Assembly (NCBI GenBank): GCA_023396225.1
Contig: JAEWWT010000015.1
Coordinates: 124,001 to 188,000, forward strand
DNA length: 64,000 bases
Direction: 5' to 3'
Source of the DNA: Bacillota bacterium
Lineage (GTDB): Bacteria > Bacillota > Clostridia > Oscillospirales > Ruminococcaceae
Shown here piece after piece: positions 8,289 through 17,301 of this stretch (its first letter is position 1; every line of letters starts with the position of its first letter). Position numbers and translations under genes: made by a program. The notes beneath the pieces are model-generated. The model was not told the DNA's origin, ran no database searches, and was given only the letters and a program-made list of their open reading frames with translations.

Positions 8289-8972
8289 ATGATTTTTTGG
8301 GATCCTACTTACTTGATTATAGTTCCTGCTATAATTTTTAGTTTGATTGCGCAGCTAAAGGTTTCTTCTGCTTTTCAGAAATTCAGTTTAGTGCAGAATA
8401 AGCATGGAATTACTGCTTATGAAGCCGCAAGGCGGATACTTGATGCGAATGGTCTTTATGGCGTATCAATTGAAAGAACAGCAGGAAATCTTACAGATCA
8501 TTATGATCCATCTGCAAATGTTATTAGGCTTTCAGATAATGTTTACAGCAGTACATCTGTAGCAGCAATAGGTGTTGCCGCACATGAAGTGGGACATGCA
8601 ATTCAGCATTCTGAAGGGTATGCACCGATAAAAATCCGAAACATACTTGTCCCTGTGACAAGATTTGGTTCATTTTTATCAATGCCTCTTGTACTTCTTG
8701 GATTAATTCTCAGCATGAAGTTTCTTATATCCATTGGTATATTTCTTTTTACTGGAATTGTACTTTTTCAGGCTGTAACTTTACCTGTTGAGTTTAATGC
8801 AAGTTTAAGAGCTCTGAAAACATTGGATTCAAATCTTATTCTATACAAAGATGAGGTTCAGATGGCAAAAAAAGTACTTTCTGCAGCTGCCATGACATAT
8901 CTTGCTGCAATGTTATCGTCTTTACTCAGTTTATTAAGACTTATAGCGTTGTCAAACAGAAGAAGACGCTAG
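8289..8972 (+). CDS. yugP: Membrane zinc metallopeptidase (YugP-like)
   Basis: A 227-residue membrane protein of the neutral zinc metallopeptidase family 2 (Bacillus YugP-like). An N-terminal membrane segment is followed by the zinc site HEVGHAIQH near residue 100, then hydrophobic segments around residues 120-160 and near the C-terminus. The motif supports a protease, but no substrate is known. It sits in the fmt-rsmB interval, where this gene is common in Clostridia. Confidence 0.85.
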   Translation: MIFWDPTYLIIVPAIIFSLIAQLKVSSAFQKFSLVQNKHGITAYEAARRILDANGLYGVSIERTAGNLTDHYDPSANVIRLSDNVYSSTSVAAIGVAAHEVGHAIQHSEGYAPIKIRNILVPVTRFGSFLSMPLVLLGLILSMKFLISIGIFLFTGIVLFQAVTLPVEFNASLRALKTLDSNLILYKDEVQMAKKVLSAAAMTYLAAMLSSLLSLLRLIALSNRRRR

Positions 8973-9000
8973 TATGTAGTATTACAAAAGGAGATTCATT

Positions 9001-10317
9001 TTGAATAAAATTCGCATTACTGTTTATGAGTTGTTAAAAAAAGTCTCGTATGACTCTGCTTTTTCAAACCTTACTTTAAACAGCACATTAAACAATATTG
9101 AATTATCAGATAAAGATAAAGCAGTAATTTCAAGAATCTTTTATGGTGTAATTGAAAGAAAAATTACTCTTGAATATATTATTTCAATGTATAGTTCTAA
9201 GCCTTTACAGAAACTCGATAAAGAAGTTGTTCTGATTCTTTGCATTGGTTTATATCAGCTTAAATATATGGATTCCATCCCTGATAATGTTGTTGTTAAT
9301 GAGTCTGTTGAATTAATAAAGCAGAAGGGGAAAAACAGTGCAGCAGGATTTATAAATGCAGTTTTACGTAATTTTATAAGAGATGATAAGAAGATCAAGG
9401 ATGCAGGCAATGAACTAGATAATTTATCTATACAATATTCATGTCCTGTTACACTTATAAAGAAGTGGATGGCTGAATATGATAAAAGTGATATTATATC
9501 ATTGCTTGAATCTAGTGTAAAGTCAAGTGACATTACAGTAAAAGTAAATAACACTAAGATATCTTGCGACGAGTTGATCAGTAAATTTGAAAAATATTCT
9601 GTGTTTGCAACTAAATGTAGTATGTTGGATAATTGTTTAAAGTTAAGAAATTCTGGATCAATTGAAAAATTTTCATTGTATATGGATGGATTATTTCACG
9701 TTCAGGATATTTCTTCACAGCTTTGCTGCATGGCTTTGAATGTTAATCAAGATGACAGTGTTTTGGATATATGTGCGGCTCCTGGCGGTAAAACATTTAC
9801 TATCGCTGAAATGGCTGGTGGTAGATGTAAAATTACAGCATGTGATCTTCATCAGAAGCGTGTGGATCTTATTAAAAATGGTGCTGAAAGATTAGGATTA
9901 ACTAATATTAATGCCATACAAAATGATGCTAAGATTTACAATGAAGATATTGGATTATTTGATAAAATATTATGTGATGTTCCATGTTCAGGATTTGGTG
10001 TTATCAGAAGTAAGCCTGAAATAAAGTATAAGTCACTTAAAGATATAGATAATTTGCCTGAAATACAGTACAGTATTCTTAAAATGGCTTCCAGATATCT
10101 TAAAGTTGGCGGTGAATTGGTTTACTCTACTTGTTCAATCAACAGAGATGAGAATGATAAAATAATTGACAGATTTCTTAATGAATTTCCTGAGTTTTGT
10201 GGTGTTAATTTTCTTGAGGACATAGGAAGGCCATTTGGTGGATATAAAGCAACAATTTTTCCTTGTGATTTTGATTCAGATGGATTTTTTGTGAGCAAGA
10301 TAAAAAAAGTGAGATAG
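9001..10317 (+). CDS. rsmB: 16S rRNA (cytosine-967-C5) methyltransferase
   Basis: Methylates C967 of 16S rRNA using S-adenosylmethionine. The first third is the NusB-like RNA-binding domain. The methyltransferase domain shows DICAAPGGKT (SAM site), DVPCSGFGVIRSKPE with the release cysteine, and YSTCSI with the catalytic cysteine. The TTG start at 9001 is supported by AAGGAG just upstream. At 438 residues it has the normal size. Confidence 0.93.
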   Translation: MNKIRITVYELLKKVSYDSAFSNLTLNSTLNNIELSDKDKAVISRIFYGVIERKITLEYIISMYSSKPLQKLDKEVVLILCIGLYQLKYMDSIPDNVVVNESVELIKQKGKNSAAGFINAVLRNFIRDDKKIKDAGNELDNLSIQYSCPVTLIKKWMAEYDKSDIISLLESSVKSSDITVKVNNTKISCDELISKFEKYSVFATKCSMLDNCLKLRNSGSIEKFSLYMDGLFHVQDISSQLCCMALNVNQDDSVLDICAAPGGKTFTIAEMAGGRCKITACDLHQKRVDLIKNGAERLGLTNINAIQNDAKIYNEDIGLFDKILCDVPCSGFGVIRSKPEIKYKSLKDIDNLPEIQYSILKMASRYLKVGGELVYSTCSINRDENDKIIDRFLNEFPEFCGVNFLEDIGRPFGGYKATIFPCDFDSDGFFVSKIKKVR

Positions 10318-10332
10318 AGGTTATAATTTCGG

Positions 10333-11361
10333 ATGGATAAAATTGATATTCTGTCTTTGTCATATGACGAATTGTTGACACATATTTCTGAATTAGGTGA
10401 GAAGAAATTCAGAGCCATACAGATATATGAATGGCTACATATAAAAAAAGTATATGATTTTGAAAATATGACTAATTTATCTTCGTCATTTAAAACAGTA
10501 TTATCTAAATATTTTTGTATAAATAGCATAAATATTGTTAGAAAGCTTGAATCTTCAATAGATAATACTGTAAAATATCTTTATGAGCTTTCTGACGGTA
10601 ATCATATTGAAACTGTTCTGATGGATTATAAACATGGAAACAGTATTTGCATTTCAACTCAGGTTGGATGTAAGATGGGATGTCAATTCTGTGCATCTAC
10701 TATAGCGGGTTTTAAAAGAAATCTTATTCCGTCTGAAATGCTTCTTCAGATTTATGAAGCAGAACGTGACAGCGGTCGTCATGTTGACAGTCTTGTGCTT
10801 ATGGGGATTGGAGAACCGCTTGATAACTATGATAATGTAATCAAGTTTTTACAGCTTCTTTCTTCTGAAAACGGCCGTAATATGAGTCTTCGTCATGTAT
10901 CACTTTCAACCTGCGGACTTGTGAACCGAATATATGATTTAGCCGAATTAAAGTTTGGGTTAACATTATCAATATCATTACATGCTGTAACAGATAAAAA
11001 AAGAAGCGAGATAATGCCAGTCAATATGAAATATAATATTTCTGAATTACTAACAGCCTGTAGATACTATATAAAAGCAACAGGTCGAAGAATATCGTTT
11101 GAATATGCGGTAATTCATAATGTTAATGATTCTGCTAATGATGCAGATATGCTGGTTGAGTTATTGAGGGGAATAAATTGTCATGTTAATCTGATTCCTG
11201 TCAATGAAATAAAAGAGAGAGATTTTACTTCTAACAGGAAAGCGCTGGCTTCTTTTAAGGATCGCATTGAAAAGGGTGGTATGAATGTCACAGTCAGGAG
11301 AACACTTGGCACTGATATTAATGCTGCTTGCGGACAATTAAGAAGAGAATATGAAATTTAA
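10333..11361 (+). CDS. rlmN: 23S rRNA (adenine-2503-C2)/tRNA-A37 methyltransferase RlmN
   Basis: Radical-SAM dual-specificity RNA methyltransferase that modifies A2503 in 23S rRNA and A37 in tRNA. The 4Fe-4S motif is CKMGCQFC (CxxxCxxC). The SAM-binding segment MGIGEPLDNYDN, the CGLVNRIYDLA segment and the C-terminal cysteine in NAACGQL, needed for the methyl-Cys mechanism, are all present. At 342 residues it is full length. It follows rsmB closely, as in many Firmicutes. Confidence 0.95.
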   Translation: MDKIDILSLSYDELLTHISELGEKKFRAIQIYEWLHIKKVYDFENMTNLSSSFKTVLSKYFCINSINIVRKLESSIDNTVKYLYELSDGNHIETVLMDYKHGNSICISTQVGCKMGCQFCASTIAGFKRNLIPSEMLLQIYEAERDSGRHVDSLVLMGIGEPLDNYDNVIKFLQLLSSENGRNMSLRHVSLSTCGLVNRIYDLAELKFGLTLSISLHAVTDKKRSEIMPVNMKYNISELLTACRYYIKATGRRISFEYAVIHNVNDSANDADMLVELLRGINCHVNLIPVNEIKERDFTSNRKALASFKDRIEKGGMNVTVRRTLGTDINAACGQLRREYEI

Positions 11362-11398
11362 CATTTACTAGCTTGTAGAACTAGAAAGGATGAAGCAG

Positions 11399-12124
11399 GT
11401 GAATATCTATTTTGATACTAATATAGGATTGAGTCGGCTTGAAAATCAGGACCGTGTAAAAACATATAGTTTTAATAATGATGTTAATTTTGCTGTAATC
11501 TGTGATGGAATGGGCGGCGAGAATGCTGGCAGTGAAGCTAGTCAGAAGGCCATTGAAGTTATTTACGACAGAATAACCAAGGTATATAAAAGCAATTATG
11601 ATTCTAACATGACAAAAAATTTGTTTTTATCAGCTATAAAAACTGCAAATGCAGTAGTTTATGATATTGCCATGTCCAGTTCATCTATGCATGGCATGGG
11701 GACAACGTGCGTTGCGGTATTACGGAATGAATCTCAGCTTTATGTTGTGAGCGTAGGGGATTCTAGGGCATACGTTATTGATGATGGTAAGATACATCAG
11801 ATTACTAAAGATCATACAGTAGTAATGAAAATGTATGAAAATGGGGAAATAACAAAAGAAGAACTCAGAAGCCATCCGCAAAGAAATTATATAACAAAGG
11901 CTGTTGGTGTTGCTGATATATTAGAGCCAGATTTTTTTGAACTTAATGTTTCTGAAAAAGCTGTTGTAATAATATGTTCCGATGGATTATCAGGTTGCTG
12001 CGAAGATGAAGATATACTTGATATTGTAACAAGGAGTGACAATGATAAAATTGCAAATAATCTTGTCAATCTTGCTTTAAAAAACGGCGGAAATGACAAT
12101 GTTACGGTTGCTGTTATAAGTTAA
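11399..12124 (+). CDS. stp: PP2C-type serine/threonine phosphatase
   Basis: PPM/PP2C phosphatase that reverses phosphorylation by the adjacent PrkC kinase. Metal-binding motifs are ENQDR near the N-terminus, CDGMGGENAG, GTTC, SVGDSRAY and the late CSDGLSG and GGNDNVT. A GTG start at 11399 is chosen because AGAAAGGA lies about 8 bases upstream; an in-frame ATG at 11390 falls on the ribosome site itself. The stp-prkC order is conserved in Firmicutes. Confidence 0.92.
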   Translation: MNIYFDTNIGLSRLENQDRVKTYSFNNDVNFAVICDGMGGENAGSEASQKAIEVIYDRITKVYKSNYDSNMTKNLFLSAIKTANAVVYDIAMSSSSMHGMGTTCVAVLRNESQLYVVSVGDSRAYVIDDGKIHQITKDHTVVMKMYENGEITKEELRSHPQRNYITKAVGVADILEPDFFELNVSEKAVVIICSDGLSGCCEDEDILDIVTRSDNDKIANNLVNLALKNGGNDNVTVAVIS

Positions 12125-12238
12125 AGATATGACTAATTAGTGAGATAGAATAAAAGTTATTATGTTTTTCTAAATTAATCATTGTTTCCAGAGTATTAAG
12201 TCATTTATAAATACAATTGTATTACAGGAGTGAATTAA

Positions 12239-14395
12239 ATGGATAAAAACATCGGCAGAAAGCTCGATGGTCGTTATGAAATTACAGAACTTATTGGAAT
12301 CGGCGGAATGGCTGATGTATATAAGGCTGTGGATATTATTGATGATAGGATAGTTGCAGTTAAAATTCTTAAAAATGAATTTGCTGACAACGAGGATTTT
12401 ATAAGAAGATTCCGCAATGAGTCCAAAGCAATTGCTGTTCTTTCTCATCCCAACATTGTTAAGATTATAGATGTTGGATTCACAGATAAGATTCAGTTTA
12501 TTGTAATGGAATATATTGATGGTATTACTTTAAAAGAGTTTATTGACCAGCAGGGTGTACTGAAGTGGAAGGATTCTATTCATTTTATTATACAGATTCT
12601 TCGGGCTCTTCAGCATGCACATGACAGAGGTATTGTTCATAGGGATATAAAGCCACAGAATATCATGTTGTTTCCTGATGGAACAATAAAGGTCATGGAC
12701 TTTGGTATTGCAAGATTTGCAAGAGAAGAAGGCAAAACCATTTCCGACAAGGCCATTGGTTCAGTGCATTATATTTCTCCAGAACAGGCAAGAGGAGATA
12801 TCACTGATGAAAAAAGTGATATCTATTCAGTTGGTGTTATGCTTTATGAAATGCTTACAGGTGTAAAGCCATTTGATGCTGATAACCCTGTTTCTGTTGC
12901 TCTTATGCATATGCAGAATACTGCAAAAACTCCAAGAGAAATCAATGACTCAATTCCTGAGGGCTTGGAGGAAATTGTAATCAGAGCTATGCAGAAGGAT
13001 GCTTCAAAGCGTTATCAGTCTGCTTCTGAAATGATTAAAGATATTGAGGAATTCAAGAAAAATCCAAGTATTGTTTTTGAATATAAATATATCTCTGAAA
13101 AAACGCAATACTACAGTACAAGTAAAATTTCCAAAGCAGCTGCCGCATCTGCTTATCAGACTACTGGAAAAGGTAATCACACTGGAGCTTCTAATTCTGT
13201 ACAGAAATCATCAGGAACAGCGACATCTGTAAAGAAAGAATATTATGAGGGTGAAAGAACAGCTTCAAAATCATCATATTTTATTGTAACACTGACTGCG
13301 ATAGCAGCTGTTGTTGTAATTATTGCGGTAATTTTTGTTGCATGGATTGTTCTCACAAAAATTATAGGTACGTCAACAGAAGATGTAGACACTATGCCAA
13401 GCTTAATTGGGTATGCTTATCAAGATGCAAAGGAATTCTATTCTGAAAAGTTTACTATAAAAGTTGAGTCACAGGAATATTCATCTGAATATCCTGAGGG
13501 AGTAATTATAGATCAGAAGCCTTCTGAAGGTAATAAATATATTGTTGGTAAAGAACCTGTTACAGTAATTGTCAGCAAAGGGCCTAGAATGGTAACCATT
13601 CCGAATGTATATGATCTTGAGGCAACCACAGCTCAGACTATGCTTGAGTCTCAAGGACTTAAGGTTAAGCTTAAAAGTGTAGTAAACGAAGCACAAAAGG
13701 GAATGGTAATTGAAACTCAGCCTGCCAGAAATGAATCTGTACAGGACGGTTCAACTGTAATTATGGTTGTAAGCAGAGGTCCTGAGGAACAGGATATAAT
13801 TATGCCTAATGTTGTTGGTAAGCCAAGAGATGTTGCTGAACAGATGCTAAGTGAGTTTAAGAATGTTCAGTTTTTAGATACTGATTCAACAGAAAAAGAA
13901 GGCACTGTAATTGAACAGAGCATACCTGCTCTTGATGAAAGTGGATCTCCTAACATTGTTTCTCCAAAACAGGCTTTGATTATTAAAGTAAGTTCCGGAA
14001 AAGCTCCGACTGAAACAGTAACTGTAACATTCAGCGTCCCGAATAATGTTAAGGGTAAGGCTGTATTCAAGGCTTATATCAACGGTGACGTTGTTGGTGA
14101 AAAAGAAGTTGATAACATTGCTTACGTTTCAACTGTTTCAATTGATGTTACAGGCAATGAAATTCAGAATGTAATTATTGAGGGTATTAACTCAGATACA
14201 GGTGCAAGTGAAGATATCGGAGAGTATAAGGTTGACTTTGTTGAGGGCAATGTAACAGAACAATCATATGATTACAGAGGATTCCAAGCGATTTTTTATG
14301 ATAATTCATCTTATATTCCTACTGAAACAGAGCCTGATATAGTATATGGAGACGATGATGTATTCTGGAATGATATTTTAAACAATAACTACTGA
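12239..14395 (+). CDS. prkC: Membrane Ser/Thr kinase with PASTA repeats
   Basis: Eukaryotic-type kinase that senses peptidoglycan fragments and controls cell wall growth and spore germination in relatives. The kinase domain (about 10-270) has GIGGMADVYKA, VAVKIL, HRDIKPQN and DFGIAR. A single membrane segment lies near 350-375. Three extracellular PASTA repeats follow (starting near MPSLIG, IPNVYD and MPNVVG), then a beta-rich C-terminal extension of about 120 residues. AGGAG precedes the ATG. At 718 residues it is typical. Confidence 0.95.
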   Translation: MDKNIGRKLDGRYEITELIGIGGMADVYKAVDIIDDRIVAVKILKNEFADNEDFIRRFRNESKAIAVLSHPNIVKIIDVGFTDKIQFIVMEYIDGITLKEFIDQQGVLKWKDSIHFIIQILRALQHAHDRGIVHRDIKPQNIMLFPDGTIKVMDFGIARFAREEGKTISDKAIGSVHYISPEQARGDITDEKSDIYSVGVMLYEMLTGVKPFDADNPVSVALMHMQNTAKTPREINDSIPEGLEEIVIRAMQKDASKRYQSASEMIKDIEEFKKNPSIVFEYKYISEKTQYYSTSKISKAAAASAYQTTGKGNHTGASNSVQKSSGTATSVKKEYYEGERTASKSSYFIVTLTAIAAVVVIIAVIFVAWIVLTKIIGTSTEDVDTMPSLIGYAYQDAKEFYSEKFTIKVESQEYSSEYPEGVIIDQKPSEGNKYIVGKEPVTVIVSKGPRMVTIPNVYDLEATTAQTMLESQGLKVKLKSVVNEAQKGMVIETQPARNESVQDGSTVIMVVSRGPEEQDIIMPNVVGKPRDVAEQMLSEFKNVQFLDTDSTEKEGTVIEQSIPALDESGSPNIVSPKQALIIKVSSGKAPTETVTVTFSVPNNVKGKAVFKAYINGDVVGEKEVDNIAYVSTVSIDVTGNEIQNVIIEGINSDTGASEDIGEYKVDFVEGNVTEQSYDYRGFQAIFYDNSSYIPTETEPDIVYGDDDVFWNDILNNNY

Positions 14396-14413
14396 TATGA
14401 GGTTAATTTTTAA

Positions 14414-15319
14414 ATGCAAAATCAGATTGATGGAATTATAATAAAATCAATCGGGGGTCTCTATAGTGTAGAGACCCCCTTAGGTATTTTAGAATGTTCA
14501 GCAAGGGGAATATTCAGGAAGATGAATATATCTCCTTACACAGGAGACAATGTCACTATTAGTGAAATAAAAAATGACAAAGGTGTTATAAGTGAGATAA
14601 AAAGCCGTAGGAATGAGATTATCAGACCTCCTTTGGCTAATCTTGATCAGTTGATTTTTGTAATATCAACCTGTGATCCTGCTCCGAACCTTACACTTCT
14701 TGACAAATTTATTGCAATATCCAAGTATAAGGGTATAGATAATCTTATTGCAGTAACTAAAATCGATATTGAAAATAATCCTATGCTTAAACAGATTTAC
14801 AATAAAATCGGAATAGATATTCTTGAGATAGATTATGAAAATGAAAAATCCTACATGAAGCTTTATGATAAGCTTGCAGGTAAAATAAGTGCTTTTACAG
14901 GAAATACAGGTGTGGGAAAGTCTACACTTCTTAATCATCTTGATGGTAATTTGCAGATCAAGACAGGTGAAATAAGCAAAAAGCTTGGCAGAGGACGTCA
15001 TACAACACGTCATGTTGAACTATTTAAGCTTTCAAATGGAGGTTATATTGCGGATACACCAGGCTTTTCTACCCTTGAAACAAATAAATATGATATAATT
15101 CTTAAAGATGATATTCAAGATTGTTTTGAAGAATTTAAGGATTATAAAGATAAATGCAGATTTACAGACTGTTCTCATACAAAAGAAAAGGGATGTGCAG
15201 TCATTGAAGCTGTAAATAATGGTTTTATAGCTGTTTCAAGGTATAACAGCTATGTAAATATGTATGAGGAAGCAAAGAAGATAAAAGAATGGGAAGTTAA
15301 GGGCAAGTTCAATGAATAG
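14414..15319 (+). CDS. rsgA: Ribosome small-subunit GTPase A
   Basis: Circularly permuted GTPase that assists late 30S maturation. An N-terminal OB-fold is followed by the G4 motif (AVTKID), then the P-loop GNTGVGKST, G3 DTPGFST, and a C-terminal zinc domain with CRFTDCSHTKEKGC. GAGG precedes the ATG. An unusually stable 11-bp G/C-rich hairpin (14453-14479) lies in the first 22 codons. The end overlaps thiN by 8 bases. In Bacillus rpe sits between these two; here it is elsewhere (23488). Confidence 0.95.
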   Translation: MQNQIDGIIIKSIGGLYSVETPLGILECSARGIFRKMNISPYTGDNVTISEIKNDKGVISEIKSRRNEIIRPPLANLDQLIFVISTCDPAPNLTLLDKFIAISKYKGIDNLIAVTKIDIENNPMLKQIYNKIGIDILEIDYENEKSYMKLYDKLAGKISAFTGNTGVGKSTLLNHLDGNLQIKTGEISKKLGRGRHTTRHVELFKLSNGGYIADTPGFSTLETNKYDIILKDDIQDCFEEFKDYKDKCRFTDCSHTKEKGCAVIEAVNNGFIAVSRYNSYVNMYEEAKKIKEWEVKGKFNE

Positions 15320-15929
15320 ATGTGTTATATTTGGAAGTGCTAAGATCAATAACTATAATAATATAAAAATTCAAAACAATGACTATATTATTGCTGCAGA
15401 TGGAGGACTATTTCATGTATCTAAGATAGGCGCTTTTGCAGATCTTTTACTTGGTGATTTTGATAGCATTCGAGAAATTACTGAAAATTACAAAGAAAAA
15501 CTTACTGTGCCGGCTGAAAAAGACGATACGGATATGATGCTTGCAGTAAAAACAGCAATAAGTAAGGGTTACAAAGAAATAGTTATGTATGGAGCTTTGG
15601 GCGGCAGACTTGACCATACATTTGCCAATATACAGACACTTGAATATATTTATAAACAAGGATGTAACGGCACTATTGTTGGTGACAGCGATGTTCTTTT
15701 TTTTCAAGGACAGGGAATAAGGCACTATAATCAAATTGATGGCTATTACTTTTCTGCTTTTGCTATCTCGCCAGAGACAGTTATAACTACTTCCGGTACA
15801 AAATACAACTTGGACAAGTATACTCTTAACACAAGTTTTCCTCTTGGTGTAAGCAATGAAATTTTAGAAAAAAGCTGTTCTGTTGAAGTAATTAGTGGTA
15901 AATTACTCATTATTTTTTCTTCTAAATAA
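15312..15929 (+). CDS. thiN: Thiamine pyrophosphokinase
   Basis: Transfers pyrophosphate from ATP to thiamine. The N-terminal catalytic domain shows AADGG, LLGDFDS, EKDDTDMM and GALGGRLDHT, the family signatures. The C-terminal substrate-binding part is more divergent. The start ATG overlaps the rsgA stop. At 205 residues it has the usual length. It lies in the conserved prkC-rsgA-thiN-spoVM order. Confidence 0.93.
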   Translation: MNRCVIFGSAKINNYNNIKIQNNDYIIAADGGLFHVSKIGAFADLLLGDFDSIREITENYKEKLTVPAEKDDTDMMLAVKTAISKGYKEIVMYGALGGRLDHTFANIQTLEYIYKQGCNGTIVGDSDVLFFQGQGIRHYNQIDGYYFSAFAISPETVITTSGTKYNLDKYTLNTSFPLGVSNEILEKSCSVEVISGKLLIIFSSK

Positions 15930-15992
15930 AATTACGAACCTTTTTAATTATTTTGAATAGTATGTATAAAATATATCTGGAGGTATGAACAT

Positions 15993-16082
15993 ATGAAAAT
16001 TGTAGTTATAAAGAGTCCGAAGTTACTTACTAACCTGTTTAAGTTTATTTTCAAAATTAAGAAAGATGATACTGAGTATTAA
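15993..16082 (+). CDS. spoVM: Stage V sporulation protein M, amphipathic peptide
   Basis: A 29-codon gene with a strong ribosome site (GGAGG, 8 bases before ATG). The peptide starts MKIVVIKSPKLL and is a short cationic amphipathic helix. Bacillus SpoVM (26 residues) has the same MK-x4-K-x-P pattern, including Pro at position 9, and lies at the same place after thiN. In Bacillus it senses forespore membrane curvature and anchors SpoIVA. It is too short for standard gene calling. The position, length and pattern make the call strong and imply a sporulating lineage. Confidence 0.85.
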   Translation: MKIVVIKSPKLLTNLFKFIFKIKKDDTEY

Positions 16083-16095
16083 TTCTGATTAAACT

Positions 16096-16132
16096 TAAAA
16101 GCCGTTGGAACTTTATTCCGACGGCTTTTTTT
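16096..16132 (+). terminator. Terminator of the prkC-thiN-spoVM operon
   Basis: Stem aagccgttgga / tccgacggctt with one G-T pair, followed by a run of eight T. It overlaps the 3' end of the convergent recombinase gene. Confidence 0.9.
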
Positions 16133-17108
16133 TATCCGGTATAACATCAGCTAAAGGGGATGAATCCATTGCCTCTCTAATACTGTCATTTCCGAGATGA
16201 GTATAAATCTCTGTAGTGGATATACTTTTATGTCCGAGTATCTCTTTAAGTACAAGCGGATCAACTTTTCCATACTGATACATAAGCGTAGCAGCTGTAT
16301 GACGTAGTTTATGAGTTGTTATACCTCTGTTGTCAAGGTTGCTTGTCTGAAGAGCCTCATCAACAATTTGCTCAACTCTTCTTTTGCTTATTCTTTTATA
16401 CTGTTTACTGACAAATAGTGCATTTGATGTACCCTGAGGGGTTTTTCTGATACTTAAGTAATTATAAATTGCATTCATACAGGCTTTGTTAAGATGAACA
16501 ATTCTTTCTTTATTACCCTTTCCGAGCAAACGAATCGTTTGTTCATCAAAATTAATATCTTGAATATTAAGTCCGACAAGCTCGCTGAGACGCATTCCGC
16601 AGTTAATAAAAAGAGTAATTATACAATAATTACGCAGATAATCATCTTTTTCTTTATCAAAATTATTAAGAAGTTTTAAGCTGTCATTCAAAGTAAGGTA
16701 TTTTGGCAAGCTTTCTGGCAACTTTGGATATTCTATATCTTTAACAGGGTTTTGATTAAGAATATTAAGATCTACTGTAAGACATTTGAAGAACATTTTA
16801 AGCGAAGAAAGCTTCCTTGCACGTGTTTTGGGTGTATTATTTCTTTCAGAGGCAACATAATTAAGATATGTAAGTGCATCAAGTTTGGTAAAAGATTTCA
16901 GCATATCAATTGTAACATCATTTATTGAAATTTCTTCAAGTGGAGTGTTATCATCAATATGAAGTTTTGTCTTTTTAAGATATCTTAAAAAGAGCCTTAA
17001 ATCAAAATAATATGCTTCACATGTGCGTTCAGATTTTATACGTACAACTCGCTGATAAGTAAAGAAATCATTTAAATAAGACGGACATTCCGTATTGTTG
17101 ATACTAAT
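16113..17108 (-). CDS. Xer-like tyrosine recombinase with a probable ATT start
   Basis: Tyrosine site-specific recombinase. The catalytic domain shows Arg in CGMRLSELVGL, HKLRHTAATL, LGHKSISTTEIYTH with the nucleophile Tyr. The N-terminal SAM-like core-binding domain (CPSYLNDFF, AYYFDLRLFLRYL) is read upstream of the first ATG (16904). No ATG, GTG or TTG exists between a TGA at 17117 and 16904. An ATT at 17108 lies just after GAGGTGAT, and starting there gives a 331-residue protein with a family-typical N-terminus. No phage genes surround it, so a chromosomal Xer role is possible, but the exact target is not evident. Confidence 0.85.
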   Translation of the reverse strand: MSINNTECPSYLNDFFTYQRVVRIKSERTCEAYYFDLRLFLRYLKKTKLHIDDNTPLEEISINDVTIDMLKSFTKLDALTYLNYVASERNNTPKTRARKLSSLKMFFKCLTVDLNILNQNPVKDIEYPKLPESLPKYLTLNDSLKLLNNFDKEKDDYLRNYCIITLFINCGMRLSELVGLNIQDINFDEQTIRLLGKGNKERIVHLNKACMNAIYNYLSIRKTPQGTSNALFVSKQYKRISKRRVEQIVDEALQTSNLDNRGITTHKLRHTAATLMYQYGKVDPLVLKEILGHKSISTTEIYTHLGNDSIREAMDSSPLADVIPDKKKPSE

Positions 17109-17260
17109 GGTGTATCACCTCTTGAATATAAATTATAGCATTTCATATAATAATACACAGTATAATAACAAAATATATGTATAAATTAATTGTACAGCTG
17201 CAATATGTTATTGTCAAGCTGTATATTTTTTCATTGGGTATAGAAATATGTAGTCAGTTA

Positions 17261-17269
17261 TGATATAAT
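17261..17269 (+). promoter_or_regulatory. Extended -10 promoter of the M16 peptidase pair
   Basis: TGATATAAT lies about 33 bases before the first peptidase start. No good -35 is seen at normal spacing, so it would depend on the extended -10. Confidence 0.5.
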
Positions 17270-17301
17270 AATTTTATGATTTTTAATTGGAGTTGATTGG
17301 A

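Noticed and set aside
10122..10529. 135-codon ORF antisense to rsmB/rlmN
   Set aside because: Overlaps two firmly identified genes on the other strand and has no domain.
17190..17230. Inverted repeat tacagct/agctgta before the M16 genes
   Set aside because: Long unpaired loop and weak stem; could be an operator, but nothing supports it.
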